In this document: positions 26,176 to 34,775 of the stretch, in pieces
Layout of the letters: every line of letters starts with the position of its first letter
Position numbering within the stretch: the first letter of the stretch is position 1
NCBI RefSeq assembly: GCF_003865135.1
Contig: NZ_BHZC01000001.1
Coordinates: 7,192,001 to 7,256,000 of the forward strand
Reading direction: 5' to 3'
Length of the DNA: 64,000 nt
DNA from: Streptomyces chrestomyceticus JCM 4735
GTDB taxonomy: Bacteria > Actinomycetota > Actinomycetes > Streptomycetales > Streptomycetaceae
Translations under genes and position numbers: made by a program
Notes under the pieces: model-generated
The model's database searches: none
What the model saw: only the letters and a program-made list of their open reading frames with translations
What the model was told of the DNA's origin: nothing

Positions 26176-27489
26176 TTGGACTTCTGGCCCAGTCTCGGCT
26201 TTAGAGGCAACCCCTACGTCGTGAAGCCTCTTCCAGGAAGTGAAGACGGAAGGGAGCTTCTCGTCGGACGTGACGCAGAGCTCCGTTCCCTGCTACGCCG
26301 GATCCGCGAGAGCGACATGCATGTCGTCTTGGAGGGGCCCAACGGGGTGGGTAAGACTAGTCTCGTGTCAGTTGCTACATGGGTGGCGAGCGAGGACTTC
26401 AAAAGGGGGAGCAGTCAGCAGCTTTTCCTGCCCTTAGCGGAACCTCTTCAGATTAAAGAGGATGCGGAAGAGTTCGTCAGTTCATGTTACTTCGGGATTG
26501 CCAGGGCATTTCTGGATCACGAAAAAATTCTGAAAAACTCCGGGCGTCAGGTACCCCGCACCAAGGATCTCAACCTTTGGCTTAACGCTCCTGTGCTGAG
26601 GACTCGGGGTGGAGGGGTCAACAGTCCATTTGGGGGATTCACTGGTTCGGCAGGAATATCCGCCAATACGTCCCAGGGTTATACTCAAGCGGGTTTCAGG
26701 GCTGCGGTAAAGAAATGGCTCAATGATGCCTTCCCTGACGGTTCCGGTGGATTCGTTGGCCTCATCGATAATTTGGAGCTTATTGATGTATCCAGCGATG
26801 CTCAGCGCGTCATGGAGGAGATCAGGGATCCAGTTTTGCAATTGCCCGGTACGCGCTGGGTGATCTGTGGGGCCCGCGGGATCGCGCGTAGCGTGGCTGC
26901 CACGCCGCGAATGAATGGTGTCTTGTCTGACCCAATCGACATCTCTCCGGTGCCAGACTCCAGTATTCCTCATCTTATTGAGGCTAGACTCCGCCACTAC
27001 AGCGTCGGAGACTCCTCTTCCGCTCCGGTTTCCGCGAAATCTTTCGAGCATATCTATGAGGTGAGTCACCAAAATCTGCGTGACTCTCTGAGTTATTCGC
27101 AGGATTTTTCATTTGAGATGGATCCGGAATTCTTCCTTAATGGTACACCTGATGATATCGAGGTGGCTGCGAGGGCCTGGTTGGCCGAACTTTCCATGAA
27201 GTATGAACGAGATATTCGTCTGCAGCCTCGAATGTGGCGACTGATTGATGATCTCGCTCGAATTGGAGGTGCGTGCTCGCCGGGTGACCATCAAGACCTT
27301 GGATTCAATGACCGCACGCATATGCGAAAGAATGTGGTCGACCTTGAGAGGTTCGGTCTGGTCACAAGTAGTCGCGATGAGGCGGATCAACGTCGTAGGT
27401 CTATCGAGATGACTTCCAAGGGTTGGCTGGTTCACTACTCGCGCTCGCAAGGCCTGATTAACCCGACGCTCCCCGGATTCTCGTGTTGA
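26176..27489 (+). CDS. AAA+/STAND-like ATPase of foreign composition
   Basis: A 437-residue P-loop ATPase. After LGFRGNPYVVKPLP and the VGRDAEL box comes Walker A GPNGVGKT (54-61), Walker B GFVGLIDNLEL, sensor-1-like RWVICGARG, and a C-terminal winged-helix region (MWRLIDDLARIGG...MRKNVVDLERFGLVTS). This is the Orc1/Cdc6- or STAND-like arrangement. TTG 26176 is preferred because GAGAGGAG lies 6 nt upstream; ATGs at 26137/26140 lack a ribosome binding site. Its third positions are far less GC-rich than neighbours (frequent AAA, AAT, ATT codons), pointing to horizontal acquisition. No recognisable partner gene is adjacent. Confidence 0.85.
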   Translation: MDFWPSLGFRGNPYVVKPLPGSEDGRELLVGRDAELRSLLRRIRESDMHVVLEGPNGVGKTSLVSVATWVASEDFKRGSSQQLFLPLAEPLQIKEDAEEFVSSCYFGIARAFLDHEKILKNSGRQVPRTKDLNLWLNAPVLRTRGGGVNSPFGGFTGSAGISANTSQGYTQAGFRAAVKKWLNDAFPDGSGGFVGLIDNLELIDVSSDAQRVMEEIRDPVLQLPGTRWVICGARGIARSVAATPRMNGVLSDPIDISPVPDSSIPHLIEARLRHYSVGDSSSAPVSAKSFEHIYEVSHQNLRDSLSYSQDFSFEMDPEFFLNGTPDDIEVAARAWLAELSMKYERDIRLQPRMWRLIDDLARIGGACSPGDHQDLGFNDRTHMRKNVVDLERFGLVTSSRDEADQRRRSIEMTSKGWLVHYSRSQGLINPTLPGFSC

Positions 27490-27859
27490 ATGCGTGGACC
27501 TGGTGAATGTGCCGTCAAAAGGTGAGTCGGCAGTGTTTGAAGTCTGGGGTGGAGGTGAAAGCGCCCTTCCAGGGCGCTACGGGACGGAGGTCGGGGGAGG
27601 GGTTCTGGCTGCGCCAATGAAAGGGGCGTGTATTCAAGTTCTGTGGTGGCTGCTATCGCATTCCGTGGTGAGGCTTTGAGGCTGTGTCTGGCTCGGGAAG
27701 AGAGCGATCAGGCGAAGGTGCTGATGTGTAAGGGCATGGATCAGTGGGCAACGGGCACTGTGGCCGGTATCGGACGGTGTCAACCGCCGCCCTCCTGGGC
27801 CACCATGGCGGGACGGTGTTCACCGGAGTCCGATGGACCGATCCGTACCGGGAGGCGTC
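27490..27859. other. Intergenic, AT-richer tail of the foreign segment
   Basis: About 370 bp without a supported gene. It contains a perfect 8-bp hairpin AGCGCCCT/AGGGCGCT (27560-27578), possibly the ATPase terminator, and two copies of GGACGGTGT 39 bp apart (27772 and 27811) just before the next gene. GGGAGG at 27850 is that gene's ribosome binding site. Confidence 0.5.
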
Positions 27860-28021
27860 ATGAGGCTGGGTGAAGCGCTTGCTGTCGGTTTCGCGGAGGA
27901 CGTGGAGTGCACGGAGGAGGTGCCGTACGCGAAGGAGCCGACCTTGGAGAGGGCGCTTCCTGAAGAGGTGGTGGCCGACGGCGTGCCGGAGCGGCGGGAC
28001 CCGGTGCCGGCCGGGCGATGA
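27860..28021 (+). CDS. Small acidic protein, 53 aa
   Basis: A 53-residue acidic protein beginning MRLGEALAVGFAEDVEC and ending PERRDPVPAGR. It has a good GGGAGG ribosome binding site and its stop overlaps the ATG of the following Cys-rich gene (ATGA, 28018-28021), which supports real translation and coupling. Family not recognised. Confidence 0.65.
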   Translation: MRLGEALAVGFAEDVECTEEVPYAKEPTLERALPEEVVADGVPERRDPVPAGR

Positions 28022-28724
28022 GGCTGCGGCTGCCGGAGGAGCGGCCTGCCACGCCACCCGCGGGGTTCAAGCTCGCGCATCCGGTGATCTCCCATGACGG
28101 GACGCGGACCGGGTTCGCCGGGGTTTCGCTCGGTGGGGCGCTGCCGTATGGGTTCGTGGACGAGGCCCGCTGTGTGTACGGGCGGCGCCACCGCTGCCCG
28201 GCCCTGCGCTGTGACTGTGGTTTCTACTGCCTGCACACGTTCGAGCAGGCGTTGGCCCTGGTGTGTGCGCGTGAGTACCGCAGGGCGGTGCTGCTGGAGG
28301 TCACCGTGCTCGGGGCGTATATCCGCTTCGAGCGCGGGATGCGGTACGAGCGGCAGCGGGTGCGGGTGGCGCGGGTCGGCGCGTGTGCGTGCGGTCGGAT
28401 GCCGTGTGCGTTCGCGGATGCGGGGTGGGGGCGTACGGGCTGGCGGGTGCTGACGGCCGTCTGCGCGGAGTGCGCGGCCCGGCGTGGGCGTACGGCGTTC
28501 GCGTCGTGGACGGCGGTGAGCTTCGCGGAGTTCGTACGGTGCGGGGCGGGGCGCTGCGCATCGTGGCGGGTGGCGAGGAGGAGAAGGAGGGGAAGGGGAA
28601 GGGGGAGCTGGCCGAGGCCCGGTCGGTGCCCGAGTTGTCTGCCGAGGCTTCGCTCATGCAGGCCCGGCTGGACTGGCTGCAGCGGCAGCTCGCGCGGTTC
28701 ACCGGTGGCGGCAAGGTTTCGTAA
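28018..28724 (+). pseudogene. Cys-rich conserved protein, frameshifted
   Basis: The first about 175 codons (frame of 28018) encode a Cys-rich protein: HPVISHDGTRTGFAGVSLGG, RCVYGRRHRCPALRCDCGFYC, GACACGRMPC and VCAECAARRG, suggesting bound zinc. After FAEFVRCG (about 28528-28545) the frame turns into Arg-rich nonsense, while the frame one base back reads GALRIVAGG... and ends in a typical amphipathic helix ASLMQARLDWLQRQLARF (stop 28724). A one-base deletion (or two-base insertion) in the G-rich run 28541-28551 explains this. Function unknown. It is coupled to the 53-residue protein upstream. Confidence 0.65.
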
Positions 28725-28781
28725 CCGTATCCGTACCCTACGGAGACGGCGGTCTGCCGGGCGCCGTCTAGGCTGACGCCC

Positions 28782-29615
28782 ATGCGCGATCTTGTGGCGG
28801 GAACGGGGTATCTGGGGAAAGGGCAGCGCTGGGTTGCCCGGCACGGCCGGTGGTGGGGGTTCGGGATGATTCCCGCGCTCATCACCCTCGCGCTGTACGC
28901 GGGGGCGCTGGTCGCGCTGGCCTTCTTCGCGGGCGACCTCGCGGCCTGGGCGACGCCCTTCGCCGACGGCTGGGGAGCGCCCTGGCAGGGGCTGCTGCGC
29001 GGGCTGTTCGTCGCGCTGCTGTTCGCGGGTGGGCTGCTGCTGTCCGTACTGACCTTCACCGCCGTCACGCTGCTGATCGGCGACCCGTTCTACGAGTCGC
29101 TGTCGGAGAAGGTGGAGGAGAGCGAGGGCGACTGCCCGCCGGGTACGGGAATGTCGTTGTGGCGGGAACTGTGGGTCTCGCTCAGGGACAGTGTGCATGT
29201 GCTGGTGCGGGCTGCCGGGTTCGGGCTGCTTTTCTTCGTGCTGGGGTTCGTCCCGGTGGTCGGGCAGACCGTGGTGCCCGCGATCGGGTTCTGTGTGTCG
29301 GGGTTCTTCCTGACGGTGGAGCTGACCTCGGTGGCGATGCAGCGGCGCGGTATTCCGGTGCGGGAGCGGCTGCGGATGCTGCGGGGGCGTAAGGGGCTCG
29401 CGGTGGGGTTCGGTACGCCGCTGGTGCTGCTGTTCCTGGTGCCGTTCGTGGCGGTGTTCCTGATGCCGGGCGCGGTGGCGGGGGCGACGCTGCTGGTCCG
29501 GGACCTGGCGGGGGAGCACGAAGAAGTGGAGGCAGCGGAGGAAACGGAAGCAGCGGAGGGCCCGGAGGAGGCTACTGCTGCGCCGTCTTCCAAGCCGTCG
29601 CCAGCTCGCTGGTGA
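28782..29615 (+). CDS. EI24-domain (CysZ-like) membrane protein
   Basis: A 277-residue membrane protein of the EI24/CysZ superfamily. It has four to six hydrophobic segments (MIPALITLALYAGALVALAFF; LLRGLFVALLFAGGLLLSVLTF; FGLLFFVLGFVPVVGQTVVPAIGF; LLFLVPFVAVFLMPGAVAGATLL), the conserved IGDPFYESLSEKVE motif, and RGIPVRERLRMLRGRKGLAVGFG. CysZ takes up sulfate, but actinobacterial members are uncharacterised. The C-terminal 35 residues are Glu/Ala-rich and overlap the end of the convergent dapA-like gene by 44 bp. Confidence 0.88.
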   Translation: MRDLVAGTGYLGKGQRWVARHGRWWGFGMIPALITLALYAGALVALAFFAGDLAAWATPFADGWGAPWQGLLRGLFVALLFAGGLLLSVLTFTAVTLLIGDPFYESLSEKVEESEGDCPPGTGMSLWRELWVSLRDSVHVLVRAAGFGLLFFVLGFVPVVGQTVVPAIGFCVSGFFLTVELTSVAMQRRGIPVRERLRMLRGRKGLAVGFGTPLVLLFLVPFVAVFLMPGAVAGATLLVRDLAGEHEEVEAAEETEAAEGPEEATAAPSSKPSPARW

Positions 29616-30525
29616 TCTCGGGGCCTGCTGCCAGCAGGGGCGCGCGGACCGGTCCGGCGGGCAGCCCGAGCACGTTCAGCAGGGCCTTGGCGGTGACCGT
29701 GCCGGGGTGTCCGGTGCCCATCATCGCTTCGATGAGCGGTACGAGGCGGAGGTAGCGGCGCGTGGCCCCGGCCGGGTCACCCGCGTCGTACGCGTCGAGG
29801 ACCGCCCGTACCTCCCGGGGCGCGGCGTTGGCCACCGTACTGACGCAGCCGACGGCGCCCATGGCGCGCAGGGGGAGGGCTTGCTCGTCGCAGCCCGCGT
29901 AGTAGGCGAGGCCGGTCGTGGCCAGCACTGTCGCGGTCTTCATGAGGTCGTACGCGCAGTCCTTGACGCCCTGGACGCGTGGGTGTTCGGCGAGTCGCCG
30001 CAGCGTGTCGGCGGTCAGCGCGGTTCCGGCGCCGGTGCGCCCGGGAATGTCGTAGAGCATGACCGGCAGGGCGGTGGCATCGGCGACCGTACGCAGATGG
30101 CGGGCGACGGCCTCCTGGCCGGGGCACGAGTAGGCGGGGGCGGCGACGAGCAGGCCGTGGGCGCCTGCGCGCTCCGCGGTGCGGGCCAGCTCGACGGTGT
30201 GCCGGGTGTCGCTGGTGCCGATCCCGGCGGTGACCCGCGCCCGGTCGCCGACCGCCTCGACGACCGCCCTGATCAGGGCCTCCTTCTCGGCGTCGGTGGT
30301 GGTGGGGGACTCGCCGGTGGTGCCGCTGAGGACGAGGCCGTCGCAGCCCTCGCCGACCAGGTGGACGGCGAGGCGCTGCGCGCCGTCGAGGTCCAGCCCG
30401 CCGTCGGCGCGAAACGGGGTGATCATGGCGGCGGCGGTGTGGCCGAAGGGCGGTGGGGACGGGACGCCGCTGGCCGAGGCCGAGGTCGAGAAGTAAGTCG
30501 AGTTCGAGGTCGGTGTCGAGGTCAT
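29572..30525 (-). CDS. dapA: Dihydrodipicolinate synthase family protein
   Basis: A 317-residue class I aldolase of the DapA/NanA family. Schiff-base lysine K188 (VQGVKDCAYD), catalytic tyrosine Y158 (LPVMLYDIPGRTG) and the TT pair 69-70 in LSGTTGESPTTT are all present, as expected for 4-hydroxy-tetrahydrodipicolinate synthase. The first about 25 residues (Ser/Thr-rich) are an unusual extension. Streptomyces often carry more than one DapA, so this may not be the lysine-pathway copy. Its end overlaps the convergent EI24 gene. Confidence 0.85.
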   Translation of the reverse strand: MTSTPTSNSTYFSTSASASGVPSPPPFGHTAAAMITPFRADGGLDLDGAQRLAVHLVGEGCDGLVLSGTTGESPTTTDAEKEALIRAVVEAVGDRARVTAGIGTSDTRHTVELARTAERAGAHGLLVAAPAYSCPGQEAVARHLRTVADATALPVMLYDIPGRTGAGTALTADTLRRLAEHPRVQGVKDCAYDLMKTATVLATTGLAYYAGCDEQALPLRAMGAVGCVSTVANAAPREVRAVLDAYDAGDPAGATRRYLRLVPLIEAMMGTGHPGTVTAKALLNVLGLPAGPVRAPLLAAGPEITSELATAWKTAQQ

Positions 30526-30594
30526 GGAGCGGAGTTTCGCCCCACCGCTGTATTCAGGTCTACTTAGTTGTGCTGGCGCAAATGGTTAGGAGTG

Positions 30595-32478
30595 CTACGG
30601 CTTCAGGCGCAACACCTGCGGGTCGTGATCGCTCGACTGGTCCGCGTACTCCGCGTTGATGTGGACGATGTCGTAGTCCACGCGACGCAGGTGGCGGCTG
30701 GTGAGCATGTGGTCCAGCACCTGCGAGTTGCCCTGGTAGACGTAGCCGTAGCGTTCGCCGCGCGGCAGCCGGTCGACCAGGTCGGTGAGGACGCCGCCGG
30801 CGGTGAGCGCCTTGAGGGCGGGCGAGAACTGGAAGTCGTTGAGGTCGCCGGCCACCACGACGTCGGCCTTCGGGTCCACGGCCAGGACGTCCTTTACGAA
30901 GGCGTGCACGGCCTTCGCCTGCTGGATCCGCTGGGTCTCCGACGTACGGGCCGGAGGCTGGAAGCGGCTGTCGAGGCCCTGGTCGCCGCCCTTGGAGTTG
31001 AAGTGGTTGGCGACGACGAAGACCGGTCGGCCCCGGAAGGAGAACTGGCCTACGAGCGGCTTGCGGCTGTTGGTCCAGGCCGCGTTGCCGGGGTCGATGC
31101 GGCCGGGCGAGGCGGAGAGGCTGGGCCGGCCGGGCGAGCCGGTCACCTTGACGGGCGTGGTGGCATCGCCCCCGGCGACATCCGTGAACGAGACACGGGC
31201 GGGGTTGAAGAGGAACGCGGTGCGGATGTTGCCGCCGGGCTGGCCACCGTCCTGGTTGTTCACCGGGTCGATCTGCCGCCACGCGTAGGAGGGGCCGCCG
31301 GCCGCCTTGACGGCGTCGGTGAGCTGCTTGAGCGTCGCCTCCGCGGAAACGGTTCCGTCGTTCGTGGGGCCGTTGTCGTCCTGCACCTCCTCCAGTGCCA
31401 CGACGTCCGGCGACGCGAGGTTCTTCACCAGCGCCTCGGCCAGCCGCGCGAACTTGGCGGGCGGGGTCTTCGGGGACAGGTTCTCGACGTTGTACGTGGC
31501 CACGGCCAGCTCGTCGGCACGCTGCGCGCGGGTGGTCTCGCGGGCCGGGCCGCGGTCGTCGAGCGTGCCCAGTTCGGTGGCGGCGATCCCGTACCCGCCG
31601 AAGTTGTCGTAGTCCAGCGGGCCCGCGGTGGTGCCGGCCAGCCGGTCGCCGGTGTCGGCGACGGGGAAGGGCCGCTGGGCGAAGGGGATCAGCGAGGTGA
31701 TCTTGATACGGCCGGGGTTCGGGTCCTGGTACGAGCCGTACAGCGCGCCGCCGCGCACGGTGCGGCCGTGGCGGGGCTCGGCGGTCGCCCACAGCTCGTT
31801 GTGGGTGCTGGTGGGGCCGACGACGGAGGCGTCGGCGAGCGAGACCCGCATGCCTTCCAGGGACTCGTAGCGGTCCAGGGCGTACGCGTTCGGGCGCAGC
31901 CGCAGGTTCTCGATGCTCTTGCCGCCCGCGGCGGGGGCGTAACGGTCCGGCACGGTCGAGGCGTTGAGCTTGTAGGCCGCCGGGAGCGGGTTGCCGGAGG
32001 ACTCCACGGTCCAGGTGGCGTCGGTGATCTCGGTGACGGACTGGAGGCCGGCCTGCTCGCCGCCCGGGTAGTACTCGCTGACCGTGCCGGAGACCCGTAC
32101 GGAGTCGCCGACGGCGGCCTTCGGCGTCTGCTTGCCGGTGAAGACGAAGATCGCCTCGCTGGTCGCCGGGTCGCGGTCCGGCCGCGGGTCCTGCACCCAG
32201 AAGCCGCGGGCCGAGCCGAAGGCCCGTACCGCCGTGACCGTGCCGGGTACGTCGGCGACGTGCCGGCCCGCGAAGGGCGAGAGCCGGGTCGTGCCCTGGA
32301 TGTCGTGGATGCGGGTGACCGCGGCGGAGGCGGTCTGGGGTACGGCGAGCAGCCCGCCGGTCAGGGCGGCGGCGACCAGCGCGGTCAGCGTGGCGGGCCG
32401 GCGCAGGGCGCGGCGGCGGGGTGTGCGGGACGTACGGCTCGTACGGATCGGATCGTGCGACGGTATCTGCGCGGACAC
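30595..32478 (-). CDS. Secreted endonuclease/exonuclease/phosphatase
   Basis: A 627-residue extracellular nuclease-like protein. A long signal peptide (basic to residue 30, hydrophobic LTALVAAALTGGLLAV, AXA end TASA|A) is followed by an OB-fold/LTD-type region (IQGTTRLSPFAGRHVADVPGTVTAV) and, from about residue 330, an EEP domain: VATYNVENLSPKT, VVALEEVQDDNG, VVANHFNSKGGDQG, VVVAGDLNDFQ and SSDHDPQVL. It resembles ExeM/NucH DNases. Start GTG has GGAGG upstream. Likely Ca/Mg dependent; phosphate or nucleotide scavenging is inferred. Confidence 0.92.
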   Translation of the reverse strand: MSAQIPSHDPIRTSRTSRTPRRRALRRPATLTALVAAALTGGLLAVPQTASAAVTRIHDIQGTTRLSPFAGRHVADVPGTVTAVRAFGSARGFWVQDPRPDRDPATSEAIFVFTGKQTPKAAVGDSVRVSGTVSEYYPGGEQAGLQSVTEITDATWTVESSGNPLPAAYKLNASTVPDRYAPAAGGKSIENLRLRPNAYALDRYESLEGMRVSLADASVVGPTSTHNELWATAEPRHGRTVRGGALYGSYQDPNPGRIKITSLIPFAQRPFPVADTGDRLAGTTAGPLDYDNFGGYGIAATELGTLDDRGPARETTRAQRADELAVATYNVENLSPKTPPAKFARLAEALVKNLASPDVVALEEVQDDNGPTNDGTVSAEATLKQLTDAVKAAGGPSYAWRQIDPVNNQDGGQPGGNIRTAFLFNPARVSFTDVAGGDATTPVKVTGSPGRPSLSASPGRIDPGNAAWTNSRKPLVGQFSFRGRPVFVVANHFNSKGGDQGLDSRFQPPARTSETQRIQQAKAVHAFVKDVLAVDPKADVVVAGDLNDFQFSPALKALTAGGVLTDLVDRLPRGERYGYVYQGNSQVLDHMLTSRHLRRVDYDIVHINAEYADQSSDHDPQVLRLKP

Positions 32479-32717
32479 GGAGAGCCTCCGGAAGGCGGGC
32501 GAGGGTGGGGAACAGCGGGCGAAAGGCGTGAACGCGGCGGAGCGGAAACGGTCCGGCAGCCTCTACGCGCGTCAATCTCTTGTGTGGCCACGGCAGTTGT
32601 CAAGGCTCGCCGGGTGTACGGGAACGGAAAGCAAGGTGAACCGCCCGAGATGCACGGAATTCCGTCTACGCTGGGGCTTCGCACGAGCCGTAGTCCGCAC
32701 GAGGAGCTGAGCCCGAG

Positions 32718-34217
32718 ATGTCCGCAGACCGCCCCACCCTGCCGCCGGTGCGGCTGCACTCCGACGCGGAGCTGGCGCGGGACGCGCTGAGCGCACCGCT
32801 CTTCGCCCGTGCCGCGCAGCTCGCCCGCTGGGCCGAGGCCGGTGTCCCCGTCGGGGTCGGCGGCGAGCTCCTTGAGGAGCAGTTGGCCGCTGCCGTCGAC
32901 CACCTGGACCTGGCCGGGGACGAGGACGGCGCCGGGTACGCCGCCGAAGCCTGGCAGCTCGCGGTCGACACCGGTCTGGTGGAGATCGAGGAGACCGAGG
33001 AGACGGAGGCGGACGGCGACGAGCTGCCCGACGAAGCCGCCACCGGCACCGCCGCTCCCGGCGAGGAACTGTCCCTGCTGACCTCCGGCAGCCCGCAGGA
33101 CATCCTGGACATCTGGCTCGGCGGCATGGAGACCGTACTGGCCGACGCCGTGGCGCCCGACCTCTCCGACATCGCCGACCAGATCGCCGAGGGCGGCGAC
33201 CTGGACCTGGACGCGATCGACTGGAACCCCGAGGAGGAGGCCGAGCTGCTGGACGGCATCCTCGGCAACCTCTACCTGCTCACCGCCCTCAACGAGGACC
33301 CCGCGCAGGCCGTACCGCTGCCCGCCCTCGCCGCCTCCATGATCGTCCCGGACGACATGGACGAGCCCACCGACGACATCCTCGAAGAGGTCTCCGAGGC
33401 GATGATGCGCCTCGACGACCAGTTCCGGGTGCTGCAGCCGATCGGCCTGGTCGACTACCAGCCGGTGGACGAGGCGCTCATCGAGGAGCTGGACGAGGAC
33501 GGCACCACGACGCGCGCGGCCGAGCCGCTGGAGGACGAGGACGTCTCCCGGTACGGCATGGTCCGGCTCACCCCCCTCGGCGTCTACGCCGTACGCGCCC
33601 GGATGCTGGACGCGGGCGTCGACGCACCGGCCGTCGGCGACCTCACCGACAAGGGCGCCGACGTCCTCCTGGACGCGCTGCCCGACTACCCGGAGCCGCT
33701 GGCGCAGGCCGAGTCCGAGCAGTGGCTCGCGGCCCGTACGCCCGTCGACGCCGCCCGTGACCTGCTGTCGGCCGCCCGCGGCGACGACGAGGACGGGCCG
33801 CGGCGCCGGCTGGCCTGCCAGCAGACCCTGTCGCTGGCCGGGGCGGAGGCCGAGCCCGCGCTGCGCGAGGTGCTCGACGACGGGCAGCTCGGCGGCCTGG
33901 CCCGGGTCTGGCTCGCCGAGCGCGGTGCCGCCGACATCCCCGAGCCGTCCCAGGACATGATCTTCTGGCTGACCGTGGACACCATCGCGGCCCAGCTCGG
34001 CGCGGCCGAGGCCGACGAGGAGAGCGCGGCCGAGCTGCGCGGCCTGGTCGAGGGCGTGGTCGGTCAGCACAACGGCTTCTTCGACGCCGCCTGGCGGGTG
34101 GACCACCCGGCGACCGCCGACGTCCTGGAAGCCATGGGCCGCCTCCACCCGGACAAGAAGACCGCCAAGGAGGCCCGCAAGGCCGCGTTCAAGGCGCGGT
34201 CCCGGCAGGGGGGCTGA
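32718..34217 (+). CDS. Conserved acidic protein, 499 aa
   Basis: A 499-residue, strongly acidic, soluble protein without signal peptide. The N-terminal 100 residues are helical (SDAELARDALSAPLFARAAQLARWAEAG), followed by a Glu/Asp run (about 90-115) and two folded parts, one with VLQPIGLVDYQPVDE and YGMVRLTPLGVYAVRARML (winged-helix-like), the other with repeated helices. I associate it with a family conserved in Streptomyces but cannot assign a function. A strong bidirectional terminator follows. Confidence 0.85.
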   Translation: MSADRPTLPPVRLHSDAELARDALSAPLFARAAQLARWAEAGVPVGVGGELLEEQLAAAVDHLDLAGDEDGAGYAAEAWQLAVDTGLVEIEETEETEADGDELPDEAATGTAAPGEELSLLTSGSPQDILDIWLGGMETVLADAVAPDLSDIADQIAEGGDLDLDAIDWNPEEEAELLDGILGNLYLLTALNEDPAQAVPLPALAASMIVPDDMDEPTDDILEEVSEAMMRLDDQFRVLQPIGLVDYQPVDEALIEELDEDGTTTRAAEPLEDEDVSRYGMVRLTPLGVYAVRARMLDAGVDAPAVGDLTDKGADVLLDALPDYPEPLAQAESEQWLAARTPVDAARDLLSAARGDDEDGPRRRLACQQTLSLAGAEAEPALREVLDDGQLGGLARVWLAERGAADIPEPSQDMIFWLTVDTIAAQLGAAEADEESAAELRGLVEGVVGQHNGFFDAAWRVDHPATADVLEAMGRLHPDKKTAKEARKAAFKARSRQGG

Positions 34218-34245
34218 GCGTCCGCGGCTCACCGGCCGCAGGCGA

Positions 34246-34289
34246 CCGGCGGGCGGCCGGAGCACCTCGGTGCTCCCGCCGCCCGCCGG
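34246..34289. terminator. Bidirectional terminator hairpin
   Basis: CCGGCGGGCGG (34246-34256) pairs with CCGCCCGCCGG (34279-34289), and inside it GGAGCACC (34259-34266) pairs with GGTGCTCC (34269-34276). The long stem lies between two convergent genes (stops at 34217 and 34312). Confidence 0.85.
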
Positions 34290-34311
34290 CGTGTTCCGCG
34301 GCGGTGCGCCG

Positions 34312-34752
34312 TCAGCACACCAACTGCGTCACGCAGTTGAACGTGGTGGACTGGCCGTTGAAGCCGTAGGTGCCGCGGTAGGACAGCGGGACCTGGAACT
34401 GGCCGATGATGGTGACCGTCGCGGCGCAGTTGCCGCCGGTCCCCGGCCGCTTGGCGTCGATCCGCAGCGAGCTGCCGATCGAGCCGCCGGTGATGTCCCA
34501 CGGGGCGCCGCAGATGCCGGTGGTGATCCGGCCGCCCGTGATGGCGTTGGTGTTCGGGTTGTAGTTGACCTCCATGTCAAAGGTGAGCGCCTGGTTGTGG
34601 AGCGCCATCTTCTGGGTGACCTGGACGGCCTCGGCCGAGACCTCGCGCTGTACGGCGAACGCCTCGTCCCGGGTCTTGACCTCGGACCCCTGGGCGTTGA
34701 CGAACTGGTGCTCGCGGCCCGGACCCTTCCTCTTCTGCGCTGCGCTTGTCAT
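34312..34752 (-). CDS. Hypothetical protein coupled to serine protease
   Basis: A 146-residue protein. The N-terminus is basic (MTSAAQKRKGPGREHQF), the middle is helical (RDEAFAVQREVSAEAVQVTQ), and the C-terminal 90 residues look like a beta-sandwich (TFDMEVNYNPNTNAITGGRI, GQFQVPLSYRGTYGF) with cysteines in GICGAP, GGNCAA, FNCVTQLVC. No signal peptide, so the cysteines may not be in disulfides. GGGAGAG precedes the ATG at 34752. It follows the protease by 23 bp and is probably its partner or substrate-like inhibitor; that is inference. Confidence 0.75.
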   Translation of the reverse strand: MTSAAQKRKGPGREHQFVNAQGSEVKTRDEAFAVQREVSAEAVQVTQKMALHNQALTFDMEVNYNPNTNAITGGRITTGICGAPWDITGGSIGSSLRIDAKRPGTGGNCAATVTIIGQFQVPLSYRGTYGFNGQSTTFNCVTQLVC

Positions 34753-34775
34753 GGCTCTCCCTCGGGCTCGGTGGG

